A DNA stretch of 45,753 nt from Moritella dasanensis ArB 0140. Its GTDB lineage: Bacteria > Pseudomonadota > Gammaproteobacteria > Enterobacterales > Moritellaceae. The stretch is taken from assembly GCF_000276805.1 (NCBI RefSeq), contig NZ_AKXQ01000036.1, forward strand, positions 1 through 45,753, given 5' to 3'. Of this stretch, positions 28,138 through 39,438 are shown one piece after another; within the stretch, counting starts at the first letter, position 1, and the number at the start of each line of letters is the position of its first letter. Position numbers and translations under genes: made by a program. A model generated the notes under the pieces. That model ran no database searches. It was not told where the DNA came from and saw only the letters and a program-made list of their open reading frames with translations.

Positions 28138-29346
28138 ATGACACAAACAGTTAAGAAAGTAGTAGTAGCGTATTCTGGTGGTTTAGATACTTCAGTGATC
28201 TTACCTTGGTTACAAGAGAACTATGACAATTGTGAAATTGTTGCGTTTGTTGCCGATGTAGGTCAAGGCGCTGAAGAACTTGAAGGCATTGAAGCTAAAG
28301 CATTGGCTTCGGGTGCGTCTGAGTGCTACGTGGTTGATCTAAAGGATGAGCTTGTAGAAAACTATATTTACCCAACGCTTAAAACAGGTGCTGTATATGA
28401 AGGCACTTACCTTTTAGGTACATCAATGGCGCGTCCTATCATTGCCAAAGCGCAAGTTGAAGTTGCCCGTAAAGTTGGCGCTGATGCACTTTGCCACGGT
28501 TGTACTGGTAAAGGTAATGATCAGATCCGTTTTGAATCATGCTTTGCAGCACTAGCTCCTGAGTTAACGGTTATTGCCCCTTGGCGTATCTGGGACTTAA
28601 CGAGTCGTGAATCACTACTTGAATACTTAGCTGAACGTGACATCCCAACTGCTGCATCAGCAGAGAAAATTTATAGCCGTGATGCCAATGCTTGGCACAT
28701 ATCTCATGAAGGTGGTGAGTTAGAAGACCCATGGAACCAACCAAGTAAGCAAGTTTGGACCATGACAGTTGATCCAATTGATGCACCGAACGAACCTGAA
28801 TTTCTGACTATATCTGTAGTTAAGGGTGAAATCACAGCCGTTAACGGTGAAGAAATGTCTCCTTATAACACGCTGATGTATTTAAATGAAAAAGCAGCTG
28901 CACATGGTGTTGGTCGTGTTGATATCGTTGAAAACCGTTTAGTGGGTATGAAGTCTCGTGGTTGTTACGAAACTCCCGGCGGCACAGTAATGGTTGAAGC
29001 ATTACGTGGTATTGAAGAATTAGTATTAGATAAAACCACGCGTAAGTGGAAACAAACGGTTGCCGCTGAATTCTCGCACCTTGTTTATGACGGTCGCTGG
29101 TTTACACCTTTATGTGCATCATTACTGGCTGCTGCAGGCACACTGGCTGAAGAGATGAACGGTGAAGTCATCGTTAAAATGTACAAAGGTTCAGTGCAAG
29201 CAATCCAGAAGAAATCGCCAAACAGTCTTTATAGTGAAGAATTCGCTACATTTGGTGATGATAATGTCTATGACCAAAGCCATGCGGAAGGTTTCATCCG
29301 TTTATATTCGTTGTCTAGCCGTATTAAAGCTTTATCAACTAAGTAA
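28138..29346 (+). CDS. argG: Argininosuccinate synthase
   Basis: A 402-residue ATP-pyrophosphatase-type ligase joining citrulline and aspartate. The P-loop is [11 protein letters not shown], close to the N-terminus. [15 protein letters not shown] and [10 protein letters not shown] are family blocks, as is [11 protein letters not shown]. It is the common bacterial ASS form (about 400 residues), not the longer E. coli K-12 form. ATG at 28138 is preferred over 28132, since AAGGA at 28125-28129 gives 8-nt spacing. About 80 bp separate it from argH(A). Confidence 0.96.
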   Translation: MTQTVKKVVVAYSGGLDTSVILPWLQENYDNCEIVAFVADVGQGAEELEGIEAKALASGASECYVVDLKDELVENYIYPTLKTGAVYEGTYLLGTSMARPIIAKAQVEVARKVGADALCHGCTGKGNDQIRFESCFAALAPELTVIAPWRIWDLTSRESLLEYLAERDIPTAASAEKIYSRDANAWHISHEGGELEDPWNQPSKQVWTMTVDPIDAPNEPEFLTISVVKGEITAVNGEEMSPYNTLMYLNEKAAAHGVGRVDIVENRLVGMKSRGCYETPGGTVMVEALRGIEELVLDKTTRKWKQTVAAEFSHLVYDGRWFTPLCASLLAAAGTLAEEMNGEVIVKMYKGSVQAIQKKSPNSLYSEEFATFGDDNVYDQSHAEGFIRLYSLSSRIKALSTK

Positions 29347-29427
29347 TTTTATATGAGGGCGTTAATCGCCCTCTACTTCGAATATACATATTTCTAATAT
29401 ACAGATAGAAAGAATAAGGATGTAACC

Positions 29428-31317
29428 ATGGCACTATGGGGCGGTAGATTCAGTCAAGCAGCTGATGCAAGATTTAAAACGTTTAATGATTCACTGCGGT
29501 TTGACTATCGTTTAGCTGAACAAGATATTACAGGTTCAGTGGCATGGTCAAAAGCCTTGGTTAGCGTAGGCATTTTAACGCAAGATGAACAAGTAACAAT
29601 TGAAGCAGCTTTAAATGATCTGAAACTTGCGGTATTAGAAAACCCAGAGCAGATCCTACAAAGTGATGCTGAAGATATTCACAGCTGGGTTGAAACGCAG
29701 CTTATTGCCAAAGTCGGTGATTTAGGTAAAAAGCTCCATACCGGTCGTAGCCGTAATGACCAAGTAGCGACAGATTTAAAATTATGGTGCAAACAGCAAG
29801 GTGAACAGTTGTTAATGCAGCTGGATAAAACCCAGCAACAACTGGTTTCGCTTGCGCGTGAACATCAGCATACTGTATTACCAGGTTACACCCATTTACA
29901 ACGCGCACAGCCAGTGACCTTTTCACATTGGTGCCTCGCGTATGTTGAAATGTTAGAACGTGATTTTAGTCGTTTAACAGATTGTTTAAAACGTCTTGAT
30001 ACTTGCCCATTGGGTTCTGGGGCTCTCGCTGGTACCGCTTATCCAATGGACAGAACTGAATTAGCACACACACTTGGTTTTGCCAGTGCGACACTCAACA
30101 GCCTAGATTCAGTTTCTGATCGTGACCATGTCATGGAATTGATGAGCACGGCAAGTATGTCGATGATCCATTTATCACGTTTAGCAGAAGATTTAATTTT
30201 CTATAACTCGGGTGAATCTAACTTCATTGAGTTGGCTGATGCGGTGACCTCTGGTTCATCATTAATGCCACAAAAGAAAAACCCAGATGCGTTGGAACTT
30301 ATTCGTGGCAAAACTGGCCGGGTATTTGGTTCACTCAGTGCGATGTTGATGACACTGAAAGCACTGCCGCTGGCATACAACAAAGATATGCAAGAAGATA
30401 AAGAAGGCTTGTTTGATGCGCTAGATACTTGGAGCGATTGCCTTCAGATGGCTGCAATGTCGTTGGTTGGCATGAAGATCAATGAAGCAAGAACTAAAGA
30501 AGCTGCATTGGGTGGTTACTCAAACGCAACCGAGCTTGCTGACTACCTTGTTGCGAAAGGGGTGCCATTCCGTGATTCTCACCATATTGTTGGTGAAGCT
30601 GTGGTTTCTGCAATCGGCAAGGGTGTGCCATTGGAAGCGCTCACATTAGCTGAATTTAAAGAGTTTAATGAACTCATTGAAGATGATGTATATCATCATT
30701 TGTCACTTGAAGAAACATTAGCAAAACGCAAAGCGCAGGGCGGGGTATCACCCGTGCAAGTTGAATTTGCTTTAACTAACGCTGAAAAACGTTTAGAAGA
30801 ACGCGATACATCGGGTATTAGTATTCGGGCTGCACGTTTGACTGATCTTGATGATATTGAGCGTATGGTAAATTATTGGGCTAATATCGGTGAGAACTTG
30901 CCACGGAACCGTTCTGATCTGGTTAAAGCTGTGGGTACCTTTGCGGTCACCGAGAAGCATAATCAAGTTACTGGCTGTGCGTCTATCTATGTATATGATA
31001 CTGGACTGGCCGAGATCCGCTCTCTGGGTATTGAGCCTGGTTATCAAGGCGGGGGACAGGGTAAAGCGGTTGTCGAATATATGTTACGTAAAGCGGAGCA
31101 AATGGCGATCCAAAAAGTGTTCGTCTTAACACGCGTACCTGAATTCTTCATGAAGCTTGGCTTTAGCTCGACGAGTAAGTCAATGTTGCCAGAAAAGGTA
31201 TTGAAAGATTGTGATATGTGTCCACGTCAACATGCCTGTGACGAAGTTGCATTAGAGTTTAAATTAAATGTGGTTAGCGAAACGATAAATTTAAAAGTGG
31301 AAAAAATCGCGTCTTAA
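29428..31317 (+). CDS. argH: Fused argininosuccinate lyase / N-acetylglutamate synthase, ArgH(A)
   Basis: A 629-residue fusion. Residues 1 to about 460 are argininosuccinate lyase, with [13 protein letters not shown] and the signature [12 protein letters not shown] at 276-287. A GNAT acetyltransferase domain follows from about 464 to the end. Its acetyl-CoA loop is QGGGQGK (540-546), followed by the aligned [17 protein letters not shown] cysteine cluster (C595, C598, C604) lies near the end. No amino-acid-kinase-like domain is present, so it is the short synthase type. The reading frame is continuous, and there is no ATG with a ribosome site at the junction. This arrangement, called argH(A), is known from Moritella and some other marine gammaproteobacteria. 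It supplies both the first and the last step of arginine synthesis. Confidence 0.95.
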   Translation: MALWGGRFSQAADARFKTFNDSLRFDYRLAEQDITGSVAWSKALVSVGILTQDEQVTIEAALNDLKLAVLENPEQILQSDAEDIHSWVETQLIAKVGDLGKKLHTGRSRNDQVATDLKLWCKQQGEQLLMQLDKTQQQLVSLAREHQHTVLPGYTHLQRAQPVTFSHWCLAYVEMLERDFSRLTDCLKRLDTCPLGSGALAGTAYPMDRTELAHTLGFASATLNSLDSVSDRDHVMELMSTASMSMIHLSRLAEDLIFYNSGESNFIELADAVTSGSSLMPQKKNPDALELIRGKTGRVFGSLSAMLMTLKALPLAYNKDMQEDKEGLFDALDTWSDCLQMAAMSLVGMKINEARTKEAALGGYSNATELADYLVAKGVPFRDSHHIVGEAVVSAIGKGVPLEALTLAEFKEFNELIEDDVYHHLSLEETLAKRKAQGGVSPVQVEFALTNAEKRLEERDTSGISIRAARLTDLDDIERMVNYWANIGENLPRNRSDLVKAVGTFAVTEKHNQVTGCASIYVYDTGLAEIRSLGIEPGYQGGGQGKAVVEYMLRKAEQMAIQKVFVLTRVPEFFMKLGFSSTSKSMLPEKVLKDCDMCPRQHACDEVALEFKLNVVSETINLKVEKIAS

Positions 31318-31334
31318 TATCTGTTTGAATGATT

Positions 31335-31366
31335 GAAAGCACCCAAATACGGGTGCTTTCTTGGTT
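31335..31366 (+). terminator. Terminator of the argCBFGH(A) operon
   Basis: A perfect 10-bp stem (GAAAGCACCC 31335-31344 and GGGTGCTTTC 31351-31360) with loop AAATAC starts 17 nt after the stop. The T tract is short. Confidence 0.75.
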
Positions 31367-31389
31367 ATAAATAATGTCAATAAAGTAGC

Positions 31390-31418
31390 TTGAACTTAAT
31401 CTTTACTCGCTATATAAT
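31390..31418 (+). promoter_or_regulatory. Upstream candidate promoter of the S10 operon
   Basis: TTGAAC (31390-31395), 17-bp spacer and a perfect TATAAT (31413-31418). It lies about 340 bp before rpsJ and could add to the proximal promoter. Confidence 0.5.
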
Positions 31419-31531
31419 ACCGACACAAATTAAGGAACGATTAATCGTGATGAGCATCTGTATGATGATTTGACACGATATGACTTAATAAAATCGATGT
31501 GATGATTAAATTCTTTATATTGATATTTTTC

Positions 31532-31559
31532 TTGCTAATGGCAAGAGGTCATGTATAAT
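31532..31559 (+). promoter_or_regulatory. Main S10 operon promoter
   Basis: TTGCTA (31532-31537), 16-bp spacer and TATAAT (31554-31559). The predicted start near 31566 leaves a leader of about 190 nt, comparable to the E. coli S10 leader. The -35 lies within a dyad CTTGC-N5-GCAAG (31531-31545). Confidence 0.65.
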
Positions 31560-31565
31560 TCGTTT

Positions 31566-32066
<501 letters not shown>

Positions 32067-32104
32067 TAAGTTCTAAAACAACGATTTATATTGAGGTTAT
32101 TATA

Positions 32105-32740
32105 ATGATTGGTCTAATCGGACGTAAAGTTGGTATGACACGTATCTTCACTGAAGATGGCGTTTCTATCCCAGTATCCGTTATTGAATGTGAGCCTAAC
32201 CGCGTTACTCAAGTTAAAACACTTGAAACTGACGGTTACCGCGCACTTCAAGTGACCACTGGCACGAAAAAAGCTAGCAGAGTAAACAAGCCAGAAGCGG
32301 GTCATTTCGCTAAAGCTAAAGTTGAAGCTGGTCGTGGCCTTTGGGAATTCCGTCTGGAAACAGGCGAAGGCGAAGCTGTTGAAGTTGGCTCTGAGCTAAA
32401 CGTTAACATTTTTGCTGAAACGATTAAAGTAGACGTTACTGGTACATCTAAAGGTAAAGGTTTCGCTGGCGTTATTAAACGTTGGAACTTTTCTATGCAA
32501 GATGCTACGCATGGTAACTCTCTTGCTCACCGTGCACCGGGTTCAATTGGCCAATGCCAAACTCCAGGTCGCGTATTTAAAGGCAAGAAAATGGCAGGTC
32601 ACATGGGTGCTGAACGTGTAACGATTCAGTCTCTTGATGTGGTACGTGTTGATAGTGAACGCAACCTAGTACTTGTTAAAGGTGCTATTCCAGGTGCGAT
32701 CAACGGCAACGTAATTATCAAACCAGCTGTTAAAGCTTAA
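32105..32740 (+). CDS. rplC: 50S ribosomal protein L3
   Basis: A 211-residue L3 that binds near the 3' end of 23S rRNA and starts assembly. [15 protein letters not shown] is the family N-terminus. The long loop toward the peptidyl transferase centre contains [20 protein letters not shown], which includes the glutamine that is methylated in E. coli. It is two residues longer than E. coli L3. A TTGAGG ribosome site precedes it, and rplD follows after 15 nt. Confidence 0.99.
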   Translation: MIGLIGRKVGMTRIFTEDGVSIPVSVIECEPNRVTQVKTLETDGYRALQVTTGTKKASRVNKPEAGHFAKAKVEAGRGLWEFRLETGEGEAVEVGSELNVNIFAETIKVDVTGTSKGKGFAGVIKRWNFSMQDATHGNSLAHRAPGSIGQCQTPGRVFKGKKMAGHMGAERVTIQSLDVVRVDSERNLVLVKGAIPGAINGNVIIKPAVKA

Positions 32741-32755
32741 TCCGAGGAATTAGTA

Positions 32756-33361
32756 ATGGAATTGTTATTGAAAGACGCACAAGGTGCTCTTGAAGTTTCA
32801 GAAACTACCTTCGGACGTGAGTTTAATGAAGCTCTGGTTCACCAGGTAGTTACAGCGTATGCTGCTGGCGCGCGTCAAGGTACTCGTGCACAGAAAAACC
32901 GTTCTGACGTTGCAGGTGGTGGTAAAAAACCATGGCGTCAAAAAGGTACTGGTCGTGCTCGTGCAGGTACTGCAAGCAGCCCGATCTGGCGTAAAGGTGG
33001 TGTAACTTTTGCTGCGCGTCCTCAGGACCACAGCCAAAAAGTTAACACTAAGATGTACCGTGGTGCGATTAAAAGCATCCTTTCTGAATTGGTACGTCAA
33101 GAGCGTCTTATTGTAGTTGAACAGTTCGCTGTTGAAACTCCTAAGACTAAAGAATTAGTTGCTAAACTAAAAGACTTCGATTTGAACGACGTTCTAATCG
33201 TAGGTGTTGAAGTTGATGAGAACTTATTCTTAGCTGCTCGTAACCTTTACAAAGTTGATGTTCGTGACGTTGCTGGTATTGATCCAGTTAGCTTAATCGC
33301 GTTCAACAAAGTTGTTATGACTGCAGCTGCAGTTAAGCAGATTGAGGAGAACTTAAAATGA
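32756..33361 (+). CDS. rplD: 50S ribosomal protein L4
   Basis: A 201-residue L4, the E. coli length. The extended loop [19 protein letters not shown] lines the exit tunnel; mutations there are linked to macrolide resistance in other species. In E. coli L4 is the autogenous repressor of the S10 operon, acting on the leader. The leader structures upstream of rpsJ suggest the same here. Its stop overlaps the rplW start by 4 nt (ATGA), indicating translational coupling. Confidence 0.99.
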   Translation: MELLLKDAQGALEVSETTFGREFNEALVHQVVTAYAAGARQGTRAQKNRSDVAGGGKKPWRQKGTGRARAGTASSPIWRKGGVTFAARPQDHSQKVNTKMYRGAIKSILSELVRQERLIVVEQFAVETPKTKELVAKLKDFDLNDVLIVGVEVDENLFLAARNLYKVDVRDVAGIDPVSLIAFNKVVMTAAAVKQIEENLK

Positions 33362-33657
33362 TCAGTGAAGAACGTTTATTGAAAGTTATCCTAGCGCCGC
33401 ATATCTCTGAAAAGAGCACTATGTCTGCTGAAAACAACAACACAATCGTTTTCAAAGTTGCACTAGATGCAACTAAAGCTGAAGTTAAAGCAGCTGTTGC
33501 AAAACTTTTTGAAGTTGAAGTTAAAAATGTAAGCACATTGGTATTGAAGGGTAAAACTAAGCGCACTGGCGCTCGTTTTGGTCGTCGTTCAGATATCAAA
33601 AAAGCTTACGTTACTCTAGCTGACGGCGCTGACATCGATTTCGGCAGTGCTGAATAA
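33358..33657 (+). CDS. rplW: 50S ribosomal protein L23
   Basis: A 99-residue L23 at the tunnel exit, the docking site of trigger factor and SRP. It contains [10 protein letters not shown] near the N-terminus and [19 protein letters not shown] in the C-terminal half. The start codon overlaps the last codons of rplD. rplB follows after 18 nt. Length matches E. coli (100). Confidence 0.99.
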   Translation: MISEERLLKVILAPHISEKSTMSAENNNTIVFKVALDATKAEVKAAVAKLFEVEVKNVSTLVLKGKTKRTGARFGRRSDIKKAYVTLADGADIDFGSAE

Positions 33658-33675
33658 TCAAGGGGATTCTGAATA

Positions 33676-34503
33676 ATGGCTATTGTTAAGTGTAAGCCTA
33701 CTTCTCCAGGTCGTCGCCACCTTGTTAAGGTAGTGAACCCGGATTTGCATAAAGGCAAACCACATGCTCCACTTTTAGAGAAAAAATCTAAATCTGGTGG
33801 CCGTAATAATAACGGTCGTATCACTGTTCGTCATCACGGCGGCGGTCATAAGCAACATTACCGTATCATTGACTTAAAACGTAATGATAAAGATGGTATC
33901 CCTGCAAAAGTTGAACGTTTGGAATATGATCCAAACCGCTCAGCTAACATTGCACTTGCACTTTACGCAGATGGTGAACGTCGTTACGTTCTAGCTGCTA
34001 AAGGTATGCAAGCTGGTGATATTATCGTTTCTGGTGCTGAATCAGCAATTAAAGCTGGCAACACATTACCAATGCGTAACATCCCAGTAGGTACAACTGT
34101 ACACGCTGTGGAAATGAAGCCAGGTAAAGGTGCTCAAATTGCACGTTCTGCTGGTACATACGTTCAAATCATTGCTCGTGACAACTCATACGTTACTCTA
34201 CGTCTTCGCTCTGGCGAAATGCGTAAAGTATTAGTTGATTGTCGTGCAACGATTGGTGAAGTTGGTAACGCTGAACACATGCTTCGCCAACTTGGTAAAG
34301 CAGGTGCTAGCCGCTGGCGCGGTGTTCGCCCAACAGTACGTGGTGTTGTAATGAACCCGGTTGATCACCCGCACGGTGGTGGTGAAGGTCGTACTTCTGG
34401 TGGCCGTCATCCGGTTTCACCTTGGGGTATGCCTACTAAGGGTTACAAAACTCGTAAGAACAAGCGTACTGATAAACTTATCGTACGTCGTCGCAACAAG
34501 TAA
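33676..34503 (+). CDS. rplB: 50S ribosomal protein L2
   Basis: A 275-residue L2, two residues longer than in E. coli. It supports subunit joining and peptidyl transferase. The conserved [14 protein letters not shown] segment lies at about 226-239, with H231 corresponding to the functionally important E. coli His229. The basic N-terminus and the tail [16 protein letters not shown] are typical. GGGG precedes the ATG. Confidence 0.99.
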   Translation: MAIVKCKPTSPGRRHLVKVVNPDLHKGKPHAPLLEKKSKSGGRNNNGRITVRHHGGGHKQHYRIIDLKRNDKDGIPAKVERLEYDPNRSANIALALYADGERRYVLAAKGMQAGDIIVSGAESAIKAGNTLPMRNIPVGTTVHAVEMKPGKGAQIARSAGTYVQIIARDNSYVTLRLRSGEMRKVLVDCRATIGEVGNAEHMLRQLGKAGASRWRGVRPTVRGVVMNPVDHPHGGGEGRTSGGRHPVSPWGMPTKGYKTRKNKRTDKLIVRRRNK

Positions 34504-34800
<297 letters not shown>

Positions 34801-34810
34801 GAGAAATTAG

Positions 34811-35143
34811 ATGGAAGCATTAGCTAAACACCGTTTCGCCTCAGGCTCTCCACAGAAAGCACGTTTGGTCATTGACCTTATTCGTGGTTTACCAGTGGAT
34901 AAGGCTCTTGAAGTTTTAACTTTCAGCACTAAAAAAGCTGCTGTACAAGTTAAAAAAGTTCTTGAGTCAGCTATCGCAAACGCTGAACACAACGAAGGTG
35001 CGGATATTGATGAGTTAGTAGTAACTACAGCGTTTGTTGACGCTGGACCTACTATGAAGCGTATCATGCCACGTGCTAAAGGTCGTGCAGATCGCATCTT
35101 GAAGCGTACTAGCCACATCACAATTGTTGTAGCAACGCGCTAA
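34811..35143 (+). CDS. rplV: 50S ribosomal protein L22
   Basis: A 110-residue L22, the E. coli length. It contacts all 23S domains. Its long beta-hairpin reaches the exit tunnel ([18 protein letters not shown]), near the macrolide site. The N-terminal [17 protein letters not shown] is typical. TAGGAG precedes the ATG. Confidence 0.99.
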   Translation: MEALAKHRFASGSPQKARLVIDLIRGLPVDKALEVLTFSTKKAAVQVKKVLESAIANAEHNEGADIDELVVTTAFVDAGPTMKRIMPRAKGRADRILKRTSHITIVVATR

Positions 35144-35160
35144 GAGACTAGGAGAAAACA

Positions 35161-35865
35161 ATGGGTCAGAAAGTTCATCCAAATGGTATTCGCCTAGGTA
35201 TCACCAAGCAGTTTAACTCTACTTGGTTTGCGAACACTAAAGACTTCGCCGACAATTTGTACGGTGATTTCGAAGTACGTCAGTTTTTAACTAAAAAACT
35301 GAAAAATGCATCTGTTTCACGTATCGTTATCGAACGTCCAGCGAAAAGCATCCGTGTGACTATTCACACAGCTCGTCCTGGCGTTGTTATCGGTAAGAAA
35401 GGCGAAGACGTAGAAAAACTACGTAATGCTATCGCTAAGATGACTGGTACTTCTGCACAAATCAATATCGCAGAAATCCGTAAGCCTGAACTAGATGCTA
35501 AATTAGTAGCTGAAGGTATCGCTTCTCAACTTGAACGTCGTGTTATGTTCCGTCGCGCTATGAAGCGTGCAGTACAAAATGCAATGCGTTTAGGTGCTAA
35601 GGGTATTAAAGTTCAAGTTAGCGGTCGTTTAGGCGGAGCTGAAATCGCTCGTGCTGAGTGGTATCGTGAAGGCCGTGTGCCTCTACATACTCTTCGTGCA
35701 GATATCGATTATTCAACTGCAGAAGCTCTTACAACTTATGGCATCATCGGTGTGAAAGTTTGGATCTTTAAAGGTGAAGTACTAGGTAAATTACCTCTAG
35801 TACAAGAGCAAGAAGCACCTTCTAAGCCAAAGCGTCGCACTCGTAGCCCTAAAGCTGCTAAATAG
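35161..35865 (+). CDS. rpsC: 30S ribosomal protein S3
   Basis: A 234-residue S3 with an N-terminal KH domain ([16 protein letters not shown]) that forms part of the mRNA entry site. [14 protein letters not shown] is the family start. The basic tail ([13 protein letters not shown]) is usual. TAGGAG precedes the ATG; rplP begins 11 nt after the stop. Confidence 0.99.
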   Translation: MGQKVHPNGIRLGITKQFNSTWFANTKDFADNLYGDFEVRQFLTKKLKNASVSRIVIERPAKSIRVTIHTARPGVVIGKKGEDVEKLRNAIAKMTGTSAQINIAEIRKPELDAKLVAEGIASQLERRVMFRRAMKRAVQNAMRLGAKGIKVQVSGRLGGAEIARAEWYREGRVPLHTLRADIDYSTAEALTTYGIIGVKVWIFKGEVLGKLPLVQEQEAPSKPKRRTRSPKAAK

Positions 35866-35876
35866 GAGACTCTGTT

Positions 35877-36287
35877 ATGTTGCAACCAAAACGCATGAAG
35901 TTCCGCAAAATGCACAAAGGCCGTAACCGCGGTCTTGCAAAAGGCGGAAACGTAACTTTCGGCGAATTCGGTCTTAAAGCTACTGGTCGTGGTCGACTTA
36001 CTGCTCGTCAAATCGAAGCAGCACGTCGTGCAATGACTCGTCACGTTAAGCGTCAAGGTCAAATCTGGATCCGTGTGTTCCCAGACAAGCCGATTACACA
36101 AAAGCCGCTTGAAGTACGTCAAGGTAAAGGTAAAGGTAGCGTTGAGTATTGGGTTTGCCAAGTACAACCAGGCAAAATCCTTTATGAAATGGCTGGAGTT
36201 CCTGAAGAATTGGCACGTGAAGCATTCAGCCTAGCTGACTCTAAGCTGCCAATTTCTACAACTTTCGTAACTAAGACGGTAATGTAA
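35877..36287 (+). CDS. rplP: 50S ribosomal protein L16
   Basis: A 136-residue L16, the E. coli length, near the A and P sites. [19 protein letters not shown] and [20 protein letters not shown] are hallmark blocks, the latter including the arginine region that is hydroxylated in E. coli. Its TAA shares one base with the rpmC ATG. Confidence 0.99.
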   Translation: MLQPKRMKFRKMHKGRNRGLAKGGNVTFGEFGLKATGRGRLTARQIEAARRAMTRHVKRQGQIWIRVFPDKPITQKPLEVRQGKGKGSVEYWVCQVQPGKILYEMAGVPEELAREAFSLADSKLPISTTFVTKTVM

Positions 36288-36478
36288 TGAACGCTAGCGA
36301 ACTGAAACAAAAAAATGTTGAAGAGCTAAATGAAGAGTTACTTAACCTATTACGTGAGCAATTTAACTTACGTATGCAGTTAAGTACTGGACAACTAGCA
36401 CAAACGCATTTAATCAAAAATGTACGTCGCGATATCGCGCGTGTTAAGACCATCCTGAACGAAAAGGCGGGTGTATAA
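36287..36478 (+). CDS. rpmC: 50S ribosomal protein L29
   Basis: A 63-residue, two-helix L29 beside L23 at the tunnel exit. It starts [19 protein letters not shown] and contains [10 protein letters not shown]. Length equals E. coli (63). One-base overlaps or gaps with rplP and rpsQ point to translational coupling. Confidence 0.98.
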   Translation: MNASELKQKNVEELNEELLNLLREQFNLRMQLSTGQLAQTHLIKNVRRDIARVKTILNEKAGV

Positions 36479-36479
36479 T

Positions 36480-36725
36480 ATGAGCACTATTCGTACTGTA
36501 CAGGGTCGTGTTGTTAGCAACAAAGGTGATAAAACTATCGTTGTTGCAGTAGAACGTAAAGTGAAACATCCGTTATACGGTAAGTTCATCAAGCGTACTA
36601 CTAAACTACACGCACATGATGAGAATAACGAATGTCAACTAAATGATGTTGTAACTATTCGTGAAACTCGTCCAGTGTCTAAGCTTAAAACTTGGGCATT
36701 AGTAGAAGTATTAGTAAAAGCTTAA
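36480..36725 (+). CDS. rpsQ: 30S ribosomal protein S17
   Basis: An 81-residue S17 of OB fold. [18 protein letters not shown] and [13 protein letters not shown] are diagnostic. A GTG nine bases upstream (36471) would lengthen the ORF, but ATG at 36480, one base after the rpmC stop, gives the family N-terminus. It is last gene of the S10 operon; a terminator and a new promoter follow. Confidence 0.98.
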   Translation: MSTIRTVQGRVVSNKGDKTIVVAVERKVKHPLYGKFIKRTTKLHAHDENNECQLNDVVTIRETRPVSKLKTWALVEVLVKA

Positions 36726-36762
36726 TTTTAAGTTTATACTGATATAGTTATCTACTTGTTAT

Positions 36763-36793
36763 AACGGCTCCTTTTAGGGGTCGTTTGTTTTTT
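36763..36793 (+). terminator. Terminator at the end of the S10 operon
   Basis: AACGGCTCC (36763-36771) pairs with GGGGTCGTT (36777-36785), with two G-U pairs, around loop TTTTA. TTTGTTTTTT follows. It separates S10 from spc transcription. Confidence 0.75.
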
Positions 36794-36805
36794 AGTCTAT
36801 TCCCG

Positions 36806-36835
36806 TTGCTTTTTTCAAAGCCGTGGTGTTATAAT
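36806..36835 (+). promoter_or_regulatory. spc operon promoter
   Basis: TTGCTT (36806-36811), 18-bp spacer and TATAAT (36830-36835), followed by a GCGCC-rich start region. It lies 75 bp before rplN. Confidence 0.65.
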
Positions 36836-36909
36836 GCGCCACCTCTTGAGAGAGAGCGGACTCATTTAATTCATGTTGGATTAAATGAAATTATTGCGGA
36901 GCACTAATA

Positions 36910-37278
36910 ATGATCCAAATGCAGTCTACGTTGGACGTAGCCGATAACTCAGGCGCACGTCGCGTTCAGTGTATCAAGGTCCTAGGTGGTTCGCACCGCC
37001 GCTATGCGCGTGTTGGTGACATCATCAAAGTTACTGTTAAGGAAGCAATTCCTCGCGGTAAAGTAAAAAAAGGTGATGTTCTAAACGCAGTGGTTGTGCG
37101 TACTAGGTCAGCAATCCGTCGTACAGACGGTGCAGCTATCCGTTTCGACCGTAACGCAGCAGTTATGCTTAACGCTAACGGCGCGCCGATCGGTACTCGT
37201 ATCTTTGGCCCAGTTACACGTGAACTTCGTACTGAAAAGTTCATGAAAATCGTATCTCTGGCACCAGAAGTACTATAA
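36910..37278 (+). CDS. rplN: 50S ribosomal protein L14
   Basis: A 122-residue L14 at the subunit interface. [17 protein letters not shown] and the [20 protein letters not shown] block are diagnostic, as is [11 protein letters not shown]. It is first gene of the spc operon. GCGGAGCACTAATAATG gives a GGAG site. rplX follows after 9 nt. Confidence 0.99.
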   Translation: MIQMQSTLDVADNSGARRVQCIKVLGGSHRRYARVGDIIKVTVKEAIPRGKVKKGDVLNAVVVRTRSAIRRTDGAAIRFDRNAAVMLNANGAPIGTRIFGPVTRELRTEKFMKIVSLAPEVL

Positions 37279-37287
37279 GGAACGAAA

Positions 37288-37599
37288 ATGGCAGCTAAAA
37301 TTTTAAAAAATGATGAAGTTATCGTTGTTGCAGGTAAAGATGCTGGTAAACAAGGCAAAGTTACTGAAGTAAGAGCAGACGGTAAAATATTCGTTGAAGG
37401 TGTTAACCTTATCAAGAAACATCAAAAGCCAAACCCACAATTGGGCGTAGCTGGCGGTATTATTGAGAAAGAAGCAGCTTTAGACGCATCAAACGTGGCA
37501 CTATTCAACCCTGCAACAAGCAAGGCTGATCGTGTCGGTTTCCGATTTGAAGACGGCAAAAAAGTTCGTTTCTTCAAATCTAATAATGAACTTGTTTAA
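37288..37599 (+). CDS. rplX: 50S ribosomal protein L24
   Basis: A 103-residue L24 with a KOW motif ([19 protein letters not shown]), an early assembly protein near the tunnel exit. [17 protein letters not shown] is the typical loop. Length fits E. coli (104). AAGGAA precedes the ATG. Confidence 0.99.
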   Translation: MAAKILKNDEVIVVAGKDAGKQGKVTEVRADGKIFVEGVNLIKKHQKPNPQLGVAGGIIEKEAALDASNVALFNPATSKADRVGFRFEDGKKVRFFKSNNELV

Positions 37600-37611
37600 T
37601 TGGAGTTAACT

Positions 37612-38151
37612 GTGGCGAAACTGCATGAATACTACAAAGAAACGGTAGCGACTGAACTTAAAACTAAGTTCGGCTATAAATCTATCATGCAAGTCCCTCG
37701 GATTGAAAAGATCACCCTTAATATGGGTGTGGGCGAAGCAATCAATGACAAAAAAGTATTAGAAAATGCTGCTGCTGATATGGCTGCAATTTCTGGTCAA
37801 AAGCCATTGATTACTAAAGCTCGTAAATCCGTTGCTGGCTTTAAAATCCGTGAAGGATATCCTATTGGTTGTAAAGTTACTCTACGTGGTGAGCGTATGT
37901 GGGAATTCCTTGAGCGCCTAATCGGCATCTCAATTCCACGTATTCGCGATTTCCGTGGCCTGAACCCTAAATCGTTCGATGGTCGTGGTAACTACAGTAT
38001 GGGTGTTCGCGAGCAAATCATCTTCCCAGAAATCGATTACGATAAAATCGATAAAATTCGTGGTATGGACATTACTATTACTACGACTGCAAATTCTGAT
38101 GAAGAAGGTCATGCTCTGCTGACTGCCTTTAATTTCCCATTCCGTAAGTAA
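37612..38151 (+). CDS. rplE: 50S ribosomal protein L5
   Basis: A 179-residue L5 that binds 5S rRNA and the P-site tRNA region. The start is GTG at 37612 ([12 protein letters not shown]), 6 nt after GGAG. An in-frame TTG at 37600 gives a non-family extension and is rejected. [14 protein letters not shown] and [18 protein letters not shown] are diagnostic. In E. coli S8 represses spc near this start; I did not verify such a site here. Confidence 0.98.
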   Translation: MAKLHEYYKETVATELKTKFGYKSIMQVPRIEKITLNMGVGEAINDKKVLENAAADMAAISGQKPLITKARKSVAGFKIREGYPIGCKVTLRGERMWEFLERLIGISIPRIRDFRGLNPKSFDGRGNYSMGVREQIIFPEIDYDKIDKIRGMDITITTTANSDEEGHALLTAFNFPFRK

Positions 38152-38160
38152 GGTAGGGTC

Positions 38161-38466
38161 ATGGCTAAGCAATCAATGAAAGCGCGCGACGTAAAACGCG
38201 CGAAGCTAGTAAATAAATTCGCTGAGAAACGTGCTGAATTAAAAGCAATTATCTCTGGCGTGAATACTTCAGACGAAGATCGTTGGAATGCAGTTCTTAA
38301 ATTGCAATCGTTACCTCGTGATTCTAGTGAGAGTCGTCAGCGTAATCGCTGTAACATCACTGGCCGCCCTCATGGTTACCTACGTAAATTCGGTTTAAGC
38401 CGTATTAAACTACGTGAGCACATGATGCGTGGTGAAGTTCCAGGTCTTAAAAAGGCTAGTTGGTAA
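38161..38466 (+). CDS. rpsN: 30S ribosomal protein S14 (long, zinc-free form)
   Basis: A 101-residue S14, the E. coli length. [16 protein letters not shown] starts it, and [19 protein letters not shown] is the signature. It lacks the CxxC pairs of the short zinc form. It lies 9 nt after rplE. Confidence 0.99.
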   Translation: MAKQSMKARDVKRAKLVNKFAEKRAELKAIISGVNTSDEDRWNAVLKLQSLPRDSSESRQRNRCNITGRPHGYLRKFGLSRIKLREHMMRGEVPGLKKASW

Positions 38467-38492
38467 ATCACTAATTTCGGGAGTATACGATA

Positions 38493-38885
38493 ATGAGCAT
38501 GCAAGATCCTATTGCGGATATGCTAACACGCATCCGTAACGGTCAGTCAGCCTCTAAGGTTGCAGTTAAAATGCCTTGTTCTAAGCAGAAAGTTGCACTA
38601 GCAGCTGTGCTTAAAGAAGAAGGTTACATTAATAGTTACGCTGTTTCAGGTGAAGTGAAAGCTGAACTTGAAGTGACTTTGAAGTATTTCGAAGGCAAAA
38701 ACGTAATTGAAAAAATTGAGCGCGTTAGTCGCCCAGGTTTACGCATCTACAAGGGAAGTAATGATCTTCCTAAAGTGATGGGTGGCCTAGGTGTTGCTAT
38801 CGTTTCTACTTCTAAAGGCATGATGTCTGACCGTGCAGCTCGCAAAGCTGGCATCGGTGGCGAGATCATCTGCTACGTTTCTTAA
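38493..38885 (+). CDS. rpsH: 30S ribosomal protein S8
   Basis: A 130-residue S8, the E. coli length, a central-domain assembly protein. [18 protein letters not shown] and the C-terminal [20 protein letters not shown] are diagnostic. S8 is the spc operon repressor in E. coli, by binding mRNA that mimics its 16S site. GGGAG lies upstream of the ATG. Confidence 0.99.
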   Translation: MSMQDPIADMLTRIRNGQSASKVAVKMPCSKQKVALAAVLKEEGYINSYAVSGEVKAELEVTLKYFEGKNVIEKIERVSRPGLRIYKGSNDLPKVMGGLGVAIVSTSKGMMSDRAARKAGIGGEIICYVS

Positions 38886-38895
38886 GGGGTTATAT

Positions 38896-39429
38896 ATGTC
38901 TCGTGTTGCTAAAGCACCAGTTGCCATCCCTGCAGGCGTAGAGATCTCTCTAAATGGTCAGGAAATCACTGTTAAAGGCCCTAAGGGTTCTTTAACTTCT
39001 GTTGCTCATGTTGGCGTTGTTGTTTCAATTGCTGATGAAAAAGTTTCTTTTGGTCCTGCTGAAGGCGTAAAAGATGCTTGGGCACAAGCTGGTACAGCTC
39101 GTGCTAACGTGAATAACATGGTTAAAGGTGTAGCTGAAGGGTTTACTAAAACTCTTCAACTAAATGGTGTTGGTTACCGTGCAAATGTTAAAGGTTCAGA
39201 TGTGAATCTAACATTAGGTTTCTCACACCCTGTAGTTTATAACCTTCCAGAAGGTATTACTGCAGTTTGCCCAAGCCAAACTGAAATTGTAATTACTGGC
39301 GCTGACAAACAATCTGTTGGTCAAGTTGCAGCTGATATTAGAGCATTCCGTCCGCCTGAACCTTATAAAGGTAAAGGTGTTCGTTATTCTGATGAAGTTG
39401 TGCGTCGTAAAGAAGCCAAGAAAAAGTAG
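38896..39429 (+). CDS. rplF: 50S ribosomal protein L6
   Basis: A 177-residue L6, the E. coli length, near the sarcin-ricin loop. [17 protein letters not shown] begins it; [20 protein letters not shown] is the signature near the end. ATG at 38896, after AAGGGG, is used instead of the in-frame extension into rpsH from 38833. Confidence 0.99.
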   Translation: MSRVAKAPVAIPAGVEISLNGQEITVKGPKGSLTSVAHVGVVVSIADEKVSFGPAEGVKDAWAQAGTARANVNNMVKGVAEGFTKTLQLNGVGYRANVKGSDVNLTLGFSHPVVYNLPEGITAVCPSQTEIVITGADKQSVGQVAADIRAFRPPEPYKGKGVRYSDEVVRRKEAKKK

Positions 39430-39438
39430 GGTAATACT

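Noticed and set aside
29428-31317. ArgH and the acetyltransferase as two genes joined by a sequencing error
   Set aside because: The frame is continuous through the junction, there is no ATG with a ribosome site near 30800, and the same fusion is known in Moritella.
32798-33100. 100-codon minus-strand ORF over rplD, and similar antisense frames over rplN, rplP and rpsD
   Set aside because: These are shadows of highly conserved ribosomal genes; translations are Thr/Ser/Phe-rich with no domain.
37600-37611. TTG upstream start for rplE, and similar upstream starts at 14280, 14942, 16275, 36471 and 38833
   Set aside because: In each case a downstream ATG or GTG has a correctly spaced ribosome site and gives the family N-terminus.
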